Source of the DNA: Torreya grandis
Lineage: Eukaryota > Streptophyta > Pinopsida > Cupressales > Taxaceae
Assembly: GCA_037957365.1 (NCBI GenBank)
Contig: JARHVA010003638.1
Span: 1,747,001-1,811,000, forward strand
Reading direction: 5' to 3'
DNA length: 64,000 nt
The notes under the pieces are model-generated. The model worked only from the letters and a program-made list of their open reading frames with translations. It was not told the origin of the DNA and did not search any database. Within the stretch, counting starts at the first letter, position 1; every line of letters begins with the position of its first letter. A program made the translations under genes and the position numbers. Positions 26,530-38,559 of the stretch are shown here, piece by piece.

Positions 26530-28110
26530 ATGGATGATAAAGATATTTCTGGTGATTATGATAGAATGACTCTCCAACTCTCTACACAAGTTTCATTAAT
26601 ACATTTCACATGCCATAAAGTTTACCTTACACCCTCTTGATGGAACTATTATAACCATATAAAGTGATAAATCCCATGAATCTAATGTTGCTAATAATTA
26701 TAATTTTGATCCTATGGATGCAAAAAAGTTTGGTCAATACCCTAACACTTATCCTGATGACATTGAGTGTTTAATGTTTGTGGCCCAATAAGAAAAATAG
26801 AAACATGAACATGCTACTACATCTCAAAAATCAAATGATTATGTTGAACATCCTCTTGTAAACCCTACAACAAGTGTTGCTACTACTATTTTTGATAATA
26901 CTATTCCATCCACATGTTTAGGCTTGAGAGGAAACACATAGTTTAAAACATATTTTTATTCCTATGCATAACCACATGATTCATTTATATCCTTTGATAC
27001 CTATGCATACTGCATCACATACATTGCCTAATGCACAATTGCTCGAGCAAATAGTTGAATTTTTGCTAGATAAGGTGTTGCAATTAAAATAAGGTGTCCC
27101 TAAAACTATCTAATCATCAAATTCTTGAGATTTACTTCATAATAATTTATCACATGATATTTCATTATATCCTTTACCTACAGGATTTTTAGCTCTTAAA
27201 TTTCCACTATATGAAGGTAAAGGAGATCTATAACAACATCTCAAATCTTTTCATGCAACATGCTTAGAGTACGCCTTTAATGACAAATTGTTAGATTTTT
27301 TTTCCAAGAAGCTTAAAATATTATACCTTGCATTGGCTTTATGATCTACTTTCTCAATTTAACAAAGAATTCAATAGATCAATAGATCTATTTCTCAGAC
27401 TCTTTGTTATTAACATTGACGATTTTTTTTTAATGCATAAATTATAAAGCTTAAGCAAAGAACTAATGAACCTATCAATGATCATGTGCTTCATTACAAG
27501 ACCATGCTTGCCAAAATGACTAATACATTGGTAGATAATGAGTTACAATACATTTTCAAACAATTTATTCTTGTATCATTGCATGATTCAATTATTTTTT
27601 TAAAAATTCTGAATATTTGAAGAACTTTGTCATACAACAAGAGAAAGAGAAGTCAAGCTTCTTACTTTCAACAAGCTTAAGTATACACCTACATCTACTC
27701 TCTACAACAAGGTTTTAAAGTAAACCATCTTATAAAATTAAGACAATAGATACTAAAGTAGATAAAAAAAATAATAGTAAAATATTATTTCTTAACCCGC
27801 TAATAAGATTGTTTTATCAGATCAGTCAAGAAGGCAATTTTTTAAATTACCATAACTGCCTTACAAATTGTTATAAAAGTTAATTGAATCTAATCTAATC
27901 ACTTTGCCTCCTCTATTTGAATTGGACATGAGTAAACCACAAGATAAATATTTTCATAACAATGCATATTTTTATTACCATAGATGCAATGGTCATTCTA
28001 ATCATATATGTTTCAATCTCAAACATCTTATGTAAGATCTTATTGACAACAATGTTATTGAGCTAGGCACTCCTGTAGAGGAAACTAAACCTCAACAAAA
28101 TGAAAATGCT
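26530..28110 (+). pseudogene. Gypsy-type gag, broken
   Basis: Starts at an ATG (26530, MDDKDISGDYDRMTLQLST) and runs in decayed frames. A knuckle-like block YFYYHRCNGHSNHICFNLKH at about 27967-28026 keeps Cys-X3-His-X4-Cys spacing but has lost the first Cys (Tyr). It is followed by LIDNNVIELG, the usual line linking gag to protease in this group. Confidence 0.6.
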
Positions 28111-28113
28111 AAA

Positions 28114-28743
28114 TTGAATATTTTCATCAAACCATTTCCTAATCATAATACTAGCAAAGACACTTCAGTAGTGCATCATACTTACAATGAAATTTCACAT
28201 CCTCAATCATATGATCATCCCTTGGATGGAATTATCAATACAATTACTCAAAATATTCAACCATATACTAGGATTAGCTTTCATGATGGTGAGATTGTGG
28301 ATGATGATTCTGATTTTTATGTTTTCTGTATAAGATCTTACATTGATCAACAACTTATTCATAGTGTGCTAGTTGATAATTAGTCAAGTAAAAATTCATG
28401 CACAATAACATTAATTCATTCATTGGGTTACACACAAAATGATATAAAATCAACTACTAAAAGTGTCAAGACATTTAATAGCAAACAACAAGGCACTTTG
28501 GGACATACTGTGTTGCCTCTTAAAGTGGGTCATGCTATATTGTCTACTCTTTTTCTATTTTTATCACAAAATGGGGTCATTAACATGATTTTAAGTTTCC
28601 CATGGTTTCAAAATCTCTATGTTGTACCTTCTATAATACATATATGCTTAAATTACATTCATTGCAATGAATTTATTACAATCTTGAGATTAAAGTATGA
28701 GTACCCTATTCAATCCATGGTACCTACTCCTCCTCATCCACCA
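28114..28743 (+). pseudogene. Retroviral-type aspartic protease, stop at the active site
   Basis: The frame reads DQQLIHSVLVDN, then TAG at 28381-28383, then SS. Family members have DNGSS here, so the stop replaces the active-site Gly. Downstream GYTQNDIKSTTKSVKTFNSK, VLPLKVG and FPWFQNLYVVPSIIH match the rest of the retropepsin fold (PLKVG strand and the PW...AVPS block). The sequence is otherwise open on both sides, so the inactivation may be recent relative to the rest of the element. Confidence 0.65.
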
Positions 28744-31700
28744 TAGTCCAATGCTACATCTATGAAAAAATAACACCTAATCAAAAGGTTTCTAATCAAT
28801 CAATTTAGAAAGATATGTAAAAAGTTCAAAATTAAACAATGCAAAAGCAAGTTTATAATAAAAAGGTATCTACTTCTCAACAAACACAAGCTCTTAAATT
28901 TTATTCTAAATTGATAATTCATAAAAATCAGCATGTGCCTCAAAATGTTCAACAATTGACACAAACTTATACCAACCCTCATAAGATTACACATCAGCAT
29001 ACATCTCCTAGATAGACCTAGTCCTCCTACACATGATTACACGAGTTTTGTCAATGAATATGATACATGTTTTGATACTAATATGTACATATACATGATA
29101 CATTTCATTCAAATAGGGTAATATGTTTACCCCTAATTACCAATTACTTTGATTTTTCTCTCGATGGGATCATTGGGTATATTTTTACATTTCCAAATAT
29201 TCTAAATAAATATTATAATAATTCAAAAAAATTAAAATCTCATCTTCTACATAACTTATAGACTATGGCATCTCATTCTTCTATTTGCTTGCATATGCAA
29301 TCAATTGATCAATTATTCTGAGTCTTGTCTCTTGTTGACTTCTTGATCTCTTAGCCCTTCTATTTCACTTTATAGATATGAACAACTCAAAATAATGATC
29401 AAAGTTTGTTAAAACATGTCATTTATCTCTATGTTTTCATAATCTACATTAACACATTATGATTATTCTTCTAGGATAGAATCAACCAATACAAGATATA
29501 ACTAACAACCATTCCTATCCTAGTTAATTGATCATGTCCTTTTCTATTTTTTGCCTACAAATCATAGTTTCAGTACATAGATCCTTAATTATTCTAATTT
29601 CAGTATTTCTCACTCAATTTCAATATGTAAATCACCATTTTTTCATGTAAAATCTTTCTTTTTTAGAATTATAGTGTTCATACATGTGGCATCTTTCGAA
29701 AATGGTACATTTGATGACATGATGGTGTACAATAAATCTTCTACATCTATTTTTAGTATCCTATAGATTCCTTAATGCTACAATTCACATTCAATGGGGG
29801 TGTGTTTCTCATGTTTAGCCATACAATATTTTCTAGTGCATATCTAACATTGACACATGTTACAAACTTTTCAGATCTTTCTAACTTCTATTTTTGACGC
29901 CTTGCTTCATTCTAATTTTTAGTGTTGCACGTTTCAATATTACAAAAATATATATGTTTTAAAACATTAAAAAATTTAAAATATTCTAAAAATAAATAAA
30001 TTAGGACCTAAACATGATTATCAATCTAATGCATATCTTTGTAATATGTTATTTATCATATAGTTAATAGGTAATATATTATTTCTATATCACATAAACA
30101 TTTCACTGGTATTCATGAGTGTTGTGCAAGACATACAAAATTTTCTAAGGGCTAAGTTGTTGGGATTTCCTCTACCCACTATCCTTGCTAAGTTATGGGC
30201 ATATTATCCTTATGTAATAGTACATATGCATAAATTTTATCATTCTATGACTTTTATATTGTCAAGCTTTATACTGTTTACAAATATCTTATTAAAATCT
30301 CTATTTGACATAGTGTAGATGAATATATTAATTGTTGGGATATGGTCACATTACATATGCATATTTTAGACTACCTTTCTTATTATATGTTCCATTGATA
30401 TTTTTTACTTGTACATATTATATTACATATTTCTTATCTATTGTGTTGACCCTTGGCCCTTATGTGTAAAAACTTCATTGGTGCATCTCAATGAGATCTT
30501 GTGTGTTATGTGTGAAATTTGAATATGTCTGTTTTTATGACATTATTCACATCTATTATGTATGTAATCTTCTATTTTGTAACATTTAAACATGTCCTTT
30601 ATATGCAACCCTTAATATTTTTGTTTGACATTTCTATCATTATGTTTTGTGTGTGTGTGCTTGTTAAGCTTCTTGAGTATGATAAGTTCCATGATCTATA
30701 TCATGCACTATTAAAATAATTTACTAGTTCTAAATTCTAATTATATGAGCTTCATTGATACATTCTATAAGCCTTATCTCATGAGTTATATATAAAATTT
30801 AAATCTTATTATGCTAACACATTTTTTTCCATATGAGACATTTCTCAATGATGAAATCTTTAATATGCATGTTTCAATTTAAATTTTATTTTTAGATGAA
30901 TGAATTTCAATATAAATTATCTTTCCTGAAAAGGGGGGCATTTAAGGGGGCTTCTCATGCATGAGATAAGCCTTTTTTTAAAGAAAAAAAATTGGTTTTG
31001 GCATAAGTACAATTTTAAAAGTTACAAAATGTTGCAAAAATCAATATTATCACATATTAAAGGGGTATATGCCATGTATATGCACTCATATTTCAATTTC
31101 AAAGTTTCAAAAAAAAAATTAAAATGAGCATCTACATATAGTTTCAAACTGTATAGTTATAATGGAGACATGATACAGATTCATATCACATTTTTCAATT
31201 CTATTTTGCTAGTTGCAGAGATGGTAGGAGCATGGGTGTACTCCATTCTATTTTGATAATGCATTCAGGAATAAAGTTTCAATTGAATATATAATTCATT
31301 TACAGTTTTTGATTCAATTTAGGTACATTATGTAGTACTTGGAGATTACTATGTACTCTAGCATTATGTATGTAAATCCATTATGGATTTTAACCTATTT
31401 CATGTCTTGGGGTTACAAAGACCAGCATAGGTAAATTGAGTTTTTAGTGTCCCTCAATGGGTGTTGTTTATATTCTACAAGTACAAATTCAAGTTGGGGT
31501 ATGATCACTCTCAATCTTATACAATGGTTTAGCTAAGGAAACATCTTCTTCAAGTGCTTCATGAAGAGGTACTAATCCTTCAATGCTTTAAAGAAGCATC
31601 ATATTCAAGCAAAGTCATAAAGACCAACATTAGTTTTACACATGCAGGTGCATTCCTTCCATACTCTCATTTCAAATTCAAATGTGCAAAGTTTAAGAAA

Positions 31701-31926
31701 TTTTAAATTTTTCAAAAGTTCAAGTAATTTTCAAATTTTTAAGTGAGATTTAAAGTTCAAATTTCAATTTCCAAAAGAAAAAAGTAACTACTTCCTACTT
31801 TACAAGGTTTTCTAAAGTGTATGGTTCCTTAAATGATTGAATTATTATCTTGAAGATAAAGTGTGTCTTGTACACTTAGGTATAGATTTTCTTTAATCTA
31901 GCCATTTCATTTCTAGACTAGGGCAT
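28744..31926. other. Internal non-coding part of gag-protease element
   Basis: No domain recognised over about 3.2 kb. Short open frames (for example 30115-30318 and 30519-30719) are hydrophobic by AT bias and show no motif. The length suggests a large-retrotransposon-derivative layout in which pol was replaced or lost. Confidence 0.5.
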
Positions 31927-31947
31927 GGGGGGAGAGGGGGTGGAAAA
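31927..31947 (+). other. Polypurine tract
   Basis: An unbroken G-rich purine run, GGGGGGAGAGGGGG and then a short AAAA, directly precedes the 3' LTR start TGTAG at 31948. Confidence 0.75.
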
Positions 31948-33027
31948 TGTAGTAACCTAATCTAGTTATGAATACTTGATCATGTCAGTTTCACCCCCTT
32001 TTATCTTGAGTTAACTTGTGTAATTAATTAGTACCTATTTTTCCACTTCACCCTATCCTAAGCACAAAAGATGACCTTTTTTACCTTAAGATCATCATTT
32101 TTTGCTTCAAATTAAACCCTTCCTTAGGACATTATCCATGTTTTTAGGTCTCTTAGCATGTGGTCATCCATTTTAAATTGATATAAAGGCATACTCATGT
32201 CACTTATTACTTCACTTATAAATTTCAATATAAATGCTTATTTACACAAGTTTACATTGAGAAAAAGTTATCTATTCCTCCTAATTCTAGTTTTAATCAT
32301 TTCAAGTAGTCCTCAACCTAGGTCACAAGCATGTTTTATTAAACCCTAAGTCAAGCAAGATTAATTATTAAAATTGATTATATATGCATTCATATAGTCA
32401 AATGAGCACAATGGAATAATGTATCTAGGTGGGAGAACTACATTGAGCTTGATTTATATCCTTAGAATATTGGATATATAAGAAGTGTTCAGTCATCATG
32501 GGGTTGACTAGGGTCAGCCCATCCCAACTACAATCCTCATTTTCCTATTTTTAGGGTTTTCAATCATTATATGCCCTATTAGGGTTTACAACTTGGGGAA
32601 GCTATCTGTAAGTCTTCCACGCACTTTCAAAGACAAAATCAATGTACACAAATTTAATTCTAGTTGTCATAAATGATCATGCCCTAGTTTTTAGTTTTAT
32701 ACAAAAGGATAGAATTGGTAAATAGGTTTAATATTGGTAAATGTTCTTATCCTTACTAAACATTCATGTCATTACATAACCTCATATTCATATTCTAGGT
32801 GGTTTAAAGTTTTATCCATGTTTTTCTTTTCCTATATTTTATCAATTAACACAGTCAATCATATGGATAGAAACAACTAACTGTAGTTGTCACTTGCATA
32901 GTTAGCCTTTTTTGCATATTTAGTTTCATTTCATCTATTTTAGTCATTTACTTTCAATCTATGGTTTAAAAGTGAATTCACAACACCCTACTTTATTCTA
33001 TTCTATTTATCAAAATTAAGGTTAATT
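31948..33027 (+). repeat. 3' LTR, interrupted at its right end
   Basis: Aligns with 25099-26342. The last matching bases (GGTTAATT) are followed at once by the copia LTR at 33028. The continuation expected from the 5' LTR was not found to the right. Confidence 0.7.
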
Positions 33028-34240
33028 TGTAGAAGACATGACCTTCAATTATTTGCATTAACAAAGAAGGTACATATATACAAACATATTCGGCTGAGAA
33101 CAGTTACTAAATTATACCAACTATATTATTAACCTATCTAATCAATTATCTAACTGTATATTAACTAAGTGGTTTGTTATTTTAAAACAACATAATACTA
33201 AACATTACACTAACATTCCCCCCTTTATTGCATTTTTTTTATAAATGTACCCTACAAATATATCAAATTTCACCTTGACAAGAGACTTGGTGAGTATATC
33301 TACTATCTATAAATATGTTGGGTAGTACTAGAGCTAAATGTGGTGGTTCAAGACTTGTTCTCAAATGTAATGGCACTAGATCTCAATGTGCTTGGTTCTT
33401 TCATAAAAAACTAGATTCTTAACAAACTTCAACACACCCTAATTGTCATAGAAAAGGATTGGTGGCTGATCTTCAAGAATTTCCATGTTATATAGAATGT
33501 GACATAGCCAAAATTATTTTCACACATCTCCTTGTGGGGCATGATATTCTATATCTATGGATGATAGAGAAACTATAGATTGCTTCTTACTAATCCATGA
33601 AATTGGTCCATAACTAAGATGAAAGATATATCATGTAGTTGATTTCTTATCATCAACAGATCATGCATAGTATGAGTATGTATGATGCTATAATAATAAA
33701 TGTGATTTCTTCTTATGTTCAAGACCATGATCTCCTCTACCTCAGACATATCTCAGAACTCACTTTGCTACAACCCAATGGCACTTCTTTGGCTCTAGCA
33801 TGAAACTTGAAAGATCACTAATAACAAAGCATATATTTGGTCTGGTATATGTCAAGTAAATGAGACTCACAACAAGTTTCCTATAGTGAATTCCATCTAA
33901 TTAAGGTGAACCCTGAAATTAGAATAGTTACAAACCTTTTTCAATTGGAGTTGACAATAGATTACAATCTATCATCTCATATTTCTCAAGTAGTGTCTTG
34001 GCATATTTCAACTATGAGATAAAAATGTGATTCTTCTTTTGCCATATTTTCAAGCCAAGATAGTAATGAAGTAACCCCTAGTCTGTCATGTCAAAGGATT
34101 TATTCAAGTCATTCTTCACTTATTTGACGAGATCATCAACATGGTATAAAATTTTGATAACATGGTCATGCTTGCATAAATATTAGATTACGTAAACTAG
34201 ATATTTGAGCTATTAGGTTATTTTTAAAAGAGTGGGTCTA
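33028..34240 (-). mobile_element. 3' half of a copia element (RT end, RNase H, LTR)
   Basis: A 188-bp LTR (33028-33215; minus strand TGTTAGTG ... TCTTCTACA) is preceded on the minus strand by AAAGGGGGG. The adjacent minus-strand text is RNase H with FYERTKHIEI, SLVKVKFDIFVGYIYK at its end, KKSTT.YIFHLSYGPISW, and before that the RT tail VVSLIYLTYTRPNICFVIS and a decayed VDD box near 34130. Integrase, gag and the 5' LTR were not found, so the element is truncated. Stops are frequent. Confidence 0.75.
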
Positions 34241-35817
34241 AAAAATTCCAACTATTTTTATATTAATACCGAGATTCATGCTCTCCAAAACACCATTACA
34301 TCAACAAAGCATCTTCATTGTCCTCAAGGTCTCAACCATAGCAAAGTCTTCATTGATAAGCCATATAGAAAGAGGTAAGTTATCGACTAACCAATTTCCA
34401 TAAATTTTATCTTTTGAGGCCATCTTTAGGCATGTAGCCATTAACACAAGGCCCAAATGTCATTGATCAATGTCTAGTGTAACTCACACTACATGATGCA
34501 TCACATCTTCCCCTGAGGAAATAACTAATGATCTATGATATTTAGGGGAAATCAAATGCTAGTATTTCCACACCTATCTTTGTGAGATTGAAGTCTGCTA
34601 AATAAATATATAAAATTTACGTTATTATAGATATATAATATCAAAGGTTCCAAGTCACTTAGAAACAAATCACACACATACTTTTCAAGAAGAATTTATG
34701 AAATCATGAACATTCCATGAGAGAATATTCATAAGGAGGAATGCTTTATATGTAATTCCCCTTAACCATCTTCAAACCCTTCCTCTAAATCAAGAAGTGA
34801 AAAAACATTACTAAAAGAGGTTGTTGGTTTGGAAAAATATAGCCTCCTGACAAAATGGGGCGCACTTAGTCCCCATTTGATTTTCCAAAGAGTCTACTCT
34901 TTCAAATCTTTTGAGAGGTCAACCTTGACACAAAGTTATATGTTGGGCCTAATTGAGTAAAATTAGTCAAGCTCATGACACATCACATGCCTTATAAGCT
35001 AAACTATTTGATCAAGAAAGGCCCATAGTGGAATTGATACCCCCTCGTAAGTGTTCTAGTTTGATACCTAAATTAAGAGAAAATACATTTTAAATAAGCT
35101 ATTTGATTGACACTGGAATCCTATATATGTACAGGTTTCGCTCTCTTCACCATTCCCATGTCCACACCAACTTTTGTTTGTTCGTGCCTCTTTATGATTA
35201 CATTTATGAAACAACTAACAAGTCTTCTGATAGTCTTTACCAAGCTACCTAGAAAGGTAAGTAGCACACTTAATTTTATTGATAGGATTAGTCTTGATTG
35301 GAGATTAATCATGGTATTGTGTTATTATTATGTGGACAGGATGAGAGGAAAAGGTGGATTTGGTGTACCTGACACATGCAACAATCTTGCTCTCCTTTTT
35401 CCATCTACAATTTGGGTTCTCCTCATTTTCTATGAGGCCATACTCTTCTAGATGGTACTCATAGATGTTATGGCCAATTAGCAATGTGATCATGCTCTTT
35501 ATCTAGTTTTTTGGATGAACTTTCATGACTGAGAAGAATCAATTAAATGGACTGCATATGCAAACATGGGTCACTCCCCAATAGACATTCCAAGTGGGTC
35601 GACAAGTTCTTTTTTTCTTATTTGTATTCCTATTTGTATCATCACAAAATTATTTATGGATCCAAGTTTTGCTCTCTCTCTCTCATTCTTTATTCTCCCC
35701 AAAATGATGGATTTACAAGTGGGATCATAAATGTGTAGAAATAAAATGTTATTCATTATTACATTGACAAGAATCCACACTTGTACTAAGATTTACTTAG
35801 TTTTTAATATAGTGGTT
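34241..35817. other. Unassigned sequence left of the tRNA-like LTRs
   Basis: No motif was recognised in either direction. An open frame of 114 codons (35107-35451, plus) and overlapping minus-strand frames show only AT-biased hydrophobic text. If the element at 35818-40285 is one insertion, this DNA is the continuation of the host intron or flank upstream of the CER1-like exons. I saw no CER1 N-terminal exon in it. Confidence 0.4.
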
Positions 35818-36234
35818 TGTTGGAAATAAGTCATACCCAGACTGACAATGGCTTGGTCATAGAAGGACCAACAACTCAATTGATATAGCACTCCAATAGC
35901 AAATGAAAGGTCCTAGGTTCGAGTCCTAGCTGCTCCATATGAGTTATAGCTCACATGTGGTATCAGAGCCAAGCTAAGAGCCCCAAGCACCTATAGTGTG
36001 GCCTAAGGGGGGTGTTGGAAATAAGCCACACCCGGACCGATAATGGGCTAGCCATAGAGGGGTCGATAGCTCAATTGGTAGAGCACTTAAGGGGGGTGTG
36101 GGAAATAAGCCACACCCAGACCGATAATGGGCTGGCCATAGAGGGGTTAGTAGCTCAGTTGGTAGAGCACTCCAGTAGCAAATAGAAGGCCCTAGGTTCA
36201 AGTCCTAGCTAGTCCATATGAGTTGTAGCTCACA
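35818..36234 (+). mobile_element. Tandem of tRNA-promoter mini-LTRs (TRIM-like)
   Basis: Three LTR copies: 35818-35955 (138 bp), 36013-36086 (truncated) and 36097-36234 (138 bp). The first is followed 2 nt later by TGGTATCAGAGCC (35958-35970), the initiator tRNA-Met primer site, then a 57-bp interior ending in a purine run AAGGGGGG (36005-36012), then the next LTR. The same purine run (36089-36096) precedes the third LTR. LTR ends are TG and CA. Between the full LTRs I count roughly 83% identity. The layout is that of a terminal-repeat retrotransposon in miniature. Confidence 0.75.
36141..36214 (+). promoter_or_regulatory. tRNA-like pol III promoter inside the LTR
   Basis: An A box TAGCTCAGTTGG (36151-36162) and a B box GGTTCAAGTCC (36195-36205) are spaced as in a tRNA gene. 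The first LTR has an exact B-box consensus GGTTCGAGTCC at 35916-35926 with a decayed A box. The whole segment resembles a tRNA of about 72 nt, but the anticodon arm does not fold cleanly and there is no pol III T-run terminator directly behind it. Confidence 0.7.
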
Positions 36235-36271
36235 TGTGAAGCCATATATCTGAGAATGGTATGGTTAGTGA

Positions 36272-36830
36272 AACTCTAAATTCTTAGAAGATAATTTGAA
36301 ACATTATAAATGAATGAAAAAAAGTCTATCTATGAGTTTCATACTAAGATCTCTAACTTGATAAATTAGTTAAGAGTAAATAGTGAAATAATAGATTATC
36401 AAAAGATCATTGAAAAGATTCTTAGGAGTTTACCTATGAAATATGATTCAATTTTCATAACTATTGAGGAGATGAAAGACCTCTCAAGGATGACAGTTGA
36501 TGAATTGATGGGTTCTCTCCAAACCCATGAGCATCGATTGAACAGATCCAGAACTTCTTTCCTAGAGAAAGCCTTTAAGGTGCATGCTAGTTTTAGAGGA
36601 AAGAGGAGAGGAAGAGAAAATAAAGGTAGAAGCTTCAAAGGTAGAGAAAGAGGAAGGAGCCACTATGTTAGATCAAGCTCAGACAGTCAAGAAAGAGCCA
36701 ACAACTCCTAATCAAATTTCCAAGACCAAAAAAAGAGTATTACTTTGAATCAAAGGTGTGATAAAAGTAATATTCAATGTTATTATTATCATAAGTATGG
36801 TCACTTTGCCAGTGAATGTAGAAAGAGGTA
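36272..36830 (+). pseudogene. Copia gag and zinc knuckle, broken
   Basis: Conserved gag blocks appear: LRRSLPMKYDSIF without the first stop-ridden part, then TIEEMKDLSRMTVDELMGSL and THEHRLNRS (36436 onward), then a Lys/Arg/Gly-rich stretch. The knuckle at about 36778-36819 reads CYYYHKYGHFASEC: the second Cys is replaced by Tyr. Upstream of 36436 the frame carries stops. Confidence 0.85.
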
Positions 36831-36929
36831 ATATAACCAATCAAGATAAAATGCACATGTAGTCACTGAGAATGTAGGTGAACCTGAACATATGCCAAAC
36901 ATGTTCATTATATGCAATGTTATTAAGTA

Positions 36930-37500
36930 GAGTAGTGTTCAGGTATGGTATTTGGATAGTGCATGGAGTAACCACATGAGTGGTAATGAGAATCTATTTT
37001 TCAATATTGATAATAATATTCATTTAGATATTAATATGGGAAATAATGAAAGAGTTCCTAGTGGTGACAAAGGAACTGTTGTTATTTGCACTAAGTAAGG
37101 CATGAGGAGAGCAAGCCATGATGTTTATTATGTTCTAAATTTGAAGCATAATATGTTGAGTATTGGAAAGTTGGTCCAAAAGGGATATAGATTTTTGATG
37201 GAGAATGGAGAATGGAGAATGCAAAATCTTTGACAAAGAAGCAAGAACATTATAGCTACGGTTCAGATGACAAGGAACCAAATGTTTCCTCTCAAGATGT
37301 AGATTGATCCTCTCAGGAGTACAACAGTACTACATCAAGCAACCTTCAAGACAGTCATGAAAGACACATCCATACTCTAGCATTTGAGGTATGGACATTT
37401 AAGCTTTTCTAATTTAGATCTTTTATCTAAGAAGAATATGGTTATAGGTCTTCCAAGAATTGTAGAACCTAAAAGAAAATTTGAATCATGCATACTAGGG
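36930..37500 (+). pseudogene. Copia protease and integrase N-terminus, broken
   Basis: The protease active site reads WYLDSAWSNHMSG; the family has DSG, so the Gly is now Ala. It continues with DVYYVLNLKHNMLSIGKLVQ and KGYRFLM. The pre-integrase zinc region follows near 37385-37510 with LRYGHLSFSNLDLLSKKNMV. Confidence 0.8.
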
Positions 37501-38315
37501 AAACAACATAGGTAACCTTTTCAATCAGGAATGTCTAGAAGGGAAAAAACATTTTTGGAATTAGTGCACTCAAATTTGTGTGGCCCATTGAAAACTCTCA
37601 CCAACTCTAAGAATGCATATTTCCTAACTTTCATAGATGATTATAGTAGGAACAATTGGGTTTATTTCCTAAAGAATAAGTCTGAGACTTTTGAGAAGTT
37701 CAGATGGTTTAAGGCATTAGTTGAAAAATAGAGTGGATATTTCATCAAGGCTTTGAGATCAGATAGAGAGGGAGAGTATGCTTTTAAGGAATTCTTAAAT
37801 TTTTGCAAAAATTAAGGAATTGAAAAGCAATTCATAGCTACATAAACTTCGTAGTAAAATGGAATAGCAGAAAGGAAAAATAGGACCATCCAAGAGATGG
37901 CCAAAAGCATTTTGAAAGCCAAAGGACTTTCAAAAGAATATTGGGGTGAAGCTATATCAACAATAGTGTATTTATTGAACAAGTGTCCCATAAAGGTTGT
38001 TCAAAATAGTACTCCACAAGAAGCATGGACAAATAGAAGGTACAGTGTTGAGAATCTAAGAATATTTGTGTGTGTGGCATACGCACATGTGCCAAAGAAA
38101 AGAGGCATAAATTTGATGATAAAGGAGAAAAGTGTATCTTTGTTGGATATTGTGCAGATACTAAAGCATATAAATTATACAACCCTATTACAAAGAAGGT
38201 TGTGATTAGCAGGGATGTCAAATTCATTAAAAATGAATCATGGGATGGAACCATTGACACTACATCGGGTATCTCAGAATTGATACTTATAGATGATGGA
38301 AATGAAGATGCTTAA
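37501..38315 (+). pseudogene. Copia integrase core, broken
   Basis: HSNLCGPLKTLTNSKNAYFL and FIDDYSRNNWVYFLKNKSE carry the first catalytic Asp region; ALRSDREGEYAFKEF carries the second (the usual DNGGEF is DREGEY); NGIAERKNRTIQEMAK carries the catalytic Glu. Then AKGLSKEYWGEAISTIVYLL and a C-terminal part to 38315. Stops at about 37728, 37813 and 37843 interrupt it. Confidence 0.85.
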
Positions 38316-38559
38316 ATTAAACAAGTCACACATCAGCAAGGTGAATAATTAGTAACACCTCCATCACCTTCACAACATGGTCCTCAATCAAGCAACTCCA
38401 ATAGCAGCTCAGATTTAATTCTTGCTTCACTTATGCCTAAAAAGATAAGGAGCTTGAAGGATATATATGATGACTCAAGGTATGATGATGAAAACTTGAA
38501 TTTTGCTTTAATTTCTCTAGATGAACCTACATGTTTTGAAGAAGCAGTAAAAGAATAAA

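Larger units (their letters stand above)
25099..33027 (+). mobile_element. Gypsy-like LTR element with gag and protease but no RT or integrase
   Basis: Direct repeats start TGTAGTAACCTAA at 25099 and 31948. A strong purine tract precedes the second. Inside are a gag frame (about 26530-28110) and a retropepsin (28114-28743). I searched 28744-31926 by eye in all frames and found no RT, RNase H or integrase block. The 3' LTR is cut at 33027 by a copia insertion. The gag/protease style (zinc knuckle followed by a linker and a retropepsin with long downstream text) is like the Tat/Athila side of gypsy; this is inference. Confidence 0.7.

Noticed and set aside
25099..33027. A 5-bp target duplication around the gag-protease element
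   Set aside because: The left flank (ATTAT) has no match because the 3' LTR end is destroyed by the copia insertion.
35107..35451. 114-codon plus-strand frame as a CER1 N-terminal exon
   Set aside because: No CER1 motif (no His clusters, no fatty-acid-hydroxylase block) and overlapping frames on the other strand are equally long.
35974..36201. Minus-strand open frame with a repeated Pro/Leu/Thr motif (75 codons)
   Set aside because: The protein repeat only mirrors the tandem mini-LTR repeats.
36141..36214. A functional tRNA gene
   Set aside because: A and B boxes are present, but the anticodon arm does not pair, no terminator T-run follows, and the segment lies inside repeated LTRs with TG/CA ends and a primer site. 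It is a tRNA-derived promoter, not a tRNA gene.
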